DNA of 64,000 bases from Nemertoderma westbladi (taxonomy: Eukaryota; Xenacoelomorpha; Nemertodermatida; Nemertodermatidae): contig JAUCBJ010003381.1 in NCBI GenBank assembly GCA_032718475.1, positions 1-64,000 on the forward strand, given 5' to 3'. The notes beneath the pieces were generated by a model. That model did not search any database. It saw only the letters and a list, made by a program, of their open reading frames with translations, and had not been told where the DNA came from. Shown here piece by piece: positions 62,335 to 64,000 of this stretch. Each line of letters begins with the position of its first letter. The first letter of the stretch is position 1. The translations under genes were made by a program, and so were the position numbers.

Positions 62335-64000
62335 ACTTGACTTTACCTGACATACTTGACTTGACATTGCATTGACTTGAAATATACCCCATTTGGCTTT
62401 GTCATCCTTCAGTTGATATACTTCAATTCTCATACTTGATTTGACATACACATACTTGACTTGAAATTCATCTTCTGCCAAGAGAAGTCAAATATGTTAA
62501 GTTAAGTACGTCAACTTTAAGTCAAGTAAAGTGATCACTTAAACATAAACAGGCTATGATTTCTACATTATTTATGCATACATTTTGTCATTGTCACCAC
62601 TATATTTCGTCAATTTAAGTCGATGAAATGCCAAAGGTAGGAAAAAATAAACATTTAAAGTCACAAATACGCCACAAATAATCCAAGTCGACATTTTATA
62701 TATAGGAATATATAATGTAACAAATTCTCCAATCGGTGTTGATAAAACGCCTTTCGTATAAAAAATAAATCTAAAGGGTTACAAATACGTCACATACAAA
62801 GCTTGTCTTCACATCGCGGAAAGTTTTGCTATCAGTCGCATTTTTTCTAAGCCCTGACATATTTGGCATTAAGCCTATTTATATTAGCCTACTGTACCAG
62901 ACTGAAAATGATATTTTTTAGATTGTTGGCTGGTCATATTTACTTAACATACTGTACTTTATTTGACATACAGTATTTGACTTAGCATACTCTACTTGAC
63001 ATAATTGACTTGACATACTTGACTTGACAAAGTTGACTTCACTTGATATACTTGGCTTGACATACTAAACTTGACTTGACATATTTGAATTGACCTGACT
63101 TGAAATTCTTCAGTAAAGACAAGTCAAATAGGTAAATTCAAGTCAAGTATTCCAAGTTAAGTAAAGTAGGCCTTAACGTCAACTTATGTCAAGTTTAGTG
63201 ATTACTATAACAGGCTTATGGATGACTACTACATTCTGTAAGTTTAAATTTTTTTAATGTCACCACTTAATCGCATAATGGAACTATTTCGTCAATTGAA
63301 GTCGATAAAACTCCAAAATGTAGAAAAAAATTAATATTTAAAGTCACAAAAACACTACAAATAATATAATTGGACATTTTATATTGTAGAAATGTATAAT
63401 GTAGCAAATTCTACAATCGGTGTCGATGAAACGCCATTTGAATAAAACAATAAATCTAAAGGGTTACAAATACGTCAAAAATAAAGCCAAGTCGCAGAGG
63501 AAAGAATAAAACTAGAGATTTTAACTGAACATTATTTAGAAAAAATATCTTGGGCTGAAAAACTAATGGAATAACTGGCATTTTAAACTGAAACTTGTCC
63601 TCACATATCGGAAAAAGTTGCTTTCAGTCGTACAATTTCTAAGCCCTGACATTGTGCGTGCATTAGGCCTTTTTATATTACTGCACCAGACTGAAAATGA
63701 TAATTTTTTAGATTCTACTTTATAAAAAGAACACCGATTACCTGACATACTTGACATTGCATACTTGAGATGGCTTGACATACTTAAATTGAGATATGCC
63801 CCACTTCACTTGTCATACTTGATTTTATATAGGCTTGCTTGTCTTAACATACTGTATTTACTTGACATACAGTACTTGATTTGACATATTTGACTAACAT
63901 ACTTTACATGGCATACTTGAATTAACTTGGCTTGACATACGTGACTTCCACTTGAAAGGCCTTGCTTTAATTTACATACTAGATATACTTGACTTGACAT
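62335..64000. repeat. CTTGA-rich inverted clusters in a diverged tandem duplication
   Basis: Clusters of acttgacatacttgactt lie at about 62,335-62,465, 62,940-63,110 and 63,735 to the end; short opposite-strand clusters (aagtcaagta) follow the first two, at about 62,487-62,535 and 63,118-63,200. Between them, segments at about 62,580-62,925 and 63,240-63,720 are diverged copies (both have tttcgtcaatt-aagtcgat, caatcggtgt, aaatctaaagggttacaaat and ccagactgaaaatgata). The last cluster runs off the window. Confidence 0.7.

Overview
The window looks like animal nuclear DNA, probably from a marine invertebrate. The coding exons have GT-AG introns with intact phases and match animal families (eIF4B, Aster/GRAMD1, 3-hydroxyanthranilate dioxygenase). 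The background is AT-rich and crowded with minisatellites, foldback elements, LINE scraps and homopolymer-G runs. The species cannot be named from the sequence; a deuterostome is plausible but is only a guess.

Layout. (1) 1,403-3,439 (+): a single-exon gene for an unrecognised membrane protein with a signal peptide, a Cys-rich ectodomain and seven hydrophobic segments, i.e. an orphan 7TM receptor-like protein. (2) 3.7-6.1 kb: a LINE 3' fragment (+) and a broken integrase-like gene (-). (3) 6,282-14,098 (+): four 5' coding exons of an eIF4B-like translation factor, including its start codon and RRM, with a 40-bp minisatellite of about 98 copies in intron 3. (4) 14-25 kb: a 34-kb intron begins. 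It holds a foldback element, a hAT-like MITE, TTCTAGAA-rich repeat DNA and 15-bp, 13-bp and 26-bp satellite arrays. (5) 25,382-31,499 (-): a complete four-exon gene for an Aster-like protein with a VASt domain and one membrane helix but no GRAM domain, lying antisense inside the presumed eIF4B intron. Its own intron 3 carries two long palindromic foldback elements. (6) 31.5-48.4 kb: more dispersed repeats, a 56-bp array (about 58 copies), SINE copies, a LINE interrupted by a 366-bp TIR element with a target duplication, and a 55-bp array (about 61 copies) whose units carry a consensus 5' splice-site motif. (7) 48,418-49,105 (+): two RG/DR-rich exons that fit the eIF4B C-terminal region. (8) 49.5-50.8 kb: LINE and second-retroelement fragments. 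(9) 51,985-52,851 (+): intronless 3-hydroxyanthranilate 3,4-dioxygenase (HAAO). (10) 53.4-64 kb: an 18/19-bp array, foldback and LINE copies, a perfect 57-nt palindrome, a 22-bp array and duplicated CTTGA-rich DNA; no confident gene.

The genes are functionally unrelated: translation initiation, ER sterol transfer, kynurenine/NAD synthesis and cell-surface signalling. What stands out is the physical arrangement. Two intronless genes flank one gene with giant, array-filled introns, and an antisense gene is nested inside it. The most novel-looking proteins are the orphan 7TM protein and the GRAM-less VASt protein. The most unusual DNA is the set of minisatellites with splice-site-like units inside the eIF4B introns.
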